From positions 1-64,000 of the forward strand of contig JAIBCL010000012.1 in assembly GCA_019694165.1 (NCBI GenBank): a stretch of 64,000 nucleotides of DNA, written 5' to 3'. This DNA comes from Verrucomicrobiaceae bacterium. GTDB taxonomy: Bacteria; Verrucomicrobiota; Verrucomicrobiia; Verrucomicrobiales; Verrucomicrobiaceae. The position numbers and the translations under genes were made by a program. Position 1 is the first letter of the stretch. Each line of letters begins with the position of its first letter. This document shows, one piece after another, positions 63,669 to 64,000 of this stretch. The notes below the pieces were generated by a model. It had not been told where the DNA came from and did not search any database. It saw nothing but the letters and a program-made list of their open reading frames with translations.

Positions 63669-64000
63669 ATGAAACCGCCTCCGTCACCGTCCCATGCAGC
63701 CGCCTCCAGGTGGGGGGGATTCTCCTTCGTCGAGATGCTCGCTTCCGTGGCCATCATCGGCATCATTGCCTTCCTCGCCATACCCTCGATCTCGAAAATG
63801 AGGGAGGACAGCGAGAAGAATCTGGCCATTTCCAGGGCTGAGGCGCTGAACATGGCGCAGTCCACCATGGTTCAGGTGAAAGGCCGCACCCAGGCTGATC
63901 TGGACTGGAGAAATGCCGCCACCAACGACGCGAAGTATGTGCTTCTCCAGCCCTACTTGAGCTACGCGGAGAGCACCCTGGCTGCCTATCTGCCTTCCGG
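63669..64000 (+). CDS. Type IV pilin-like / pseudopilin protein 3, cut by window end
   Basis: The first 110 residues are visible. A 17-residue leader ends WGG, followed by FSFVEMLASVAIIGIIAFLAIPS with Glu22 at mature position 5. The next region is helical (REDSEKNLAISRAEALNMAQ), as in the alpha-1 C half of pseudopilins. The gene runs off the right edge. Three pilin-like genes in a row on the same strand suggest one operon for a pilus or type II-like apparatus. Confidence 0.85.
   Translation, partial: MKPPPSPSHAAASRWGGFSFVEMLASVAIIGIIAFLAIPSISKMREDSEKNLAISRAEALNMAQSTMVQVKGRTQADLDWRNAATNDAKYVLLQPYLSYAESTLAAYLPS

Overview
The window most likely comes from a member of the Verrucomicrobiota, probably related to Verrucomicrobiales. 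The base composition is high in GC. The gene content is typical of that phylum: very large secreted proteins with autotransporter-associated beta-strand repeats but no translocator barrel, a DUF1800/DUF1501 pair, a second DUF1501 protein, an SHD1-domain protein, an ECF sigma factor next to a Ser/Thr kinase, and three pseudopilin genes. Most genes have no clear Shine-Dalgarno sequence. No rRNA, tRNA, CRISPR array, prophage or complete insertion sequence was seen. The assignment rests on gene families, not on a marker gene.

Layout. 1-2.2 kb: the 3' end of a giant adhesin-like gene and a PIN/UPF0175 toxin-antitoxin pair, followed by a nested inverted repeat. 2.5-16.6 kb: three secreted proteins, namely a GH16-SGNH fusion, a beta-helix protein and a 2486-residue metzincin mosaic. 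16.8-26.6 kb: hemL, an FG-GAP propeller protein, a DUF1501 protein, an SHD1 protein with a decayed trypsin-like domain, an alpha/beta hydrolase and an M81 peptidase-like protein. 26.8-32.9 kb: tex, then a TolB-like protein, sigma factor and kinase cluster. 33-41 kb: a PL10-type pectate lyase and a housekeeping block (tal, alaS, a small unknown gene, an Smr protein, mdh, rpsU). 41.1-48.1 kb: a sulfatase with a YHYH domain and a kup-kdpD'-kdpE potassium operon. 48.2-61.9 kb: a GH85 endoglycosidase, a fragment of an amidohydrolase gene, and a 2665-residue DUF1800 protein paired with DUF1501. 62.5-64 kb: three type IV pilin-like genes, the last running off the end.

How it fits together. GH16, GH85, pectate lyase, sulfatase and possibly esterase activities point to a polysaccharide- and glycoprotein-degrading lifestyle with a large exported proteome. 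Several of these proteins share a C-terminal module: an Asp-rich DxDxDGxxNLxEYA segment, a strand-rich region and a last motif close to RRFxRLxV. That module is a candidate sorting or anchoring tail.

The most unusual signal is that whole domains or small beta modules sit inside other recognisable domains of the giant proteins (PA14, DUF1800, Ig-like, cadherin-like, beta-helix and beta-strand repeats). Uninterrupted copies of several host domains in the same window serve as internal references. A second striking signal is a palindromic 9-base tandem repeat lying in frame inside alaS.
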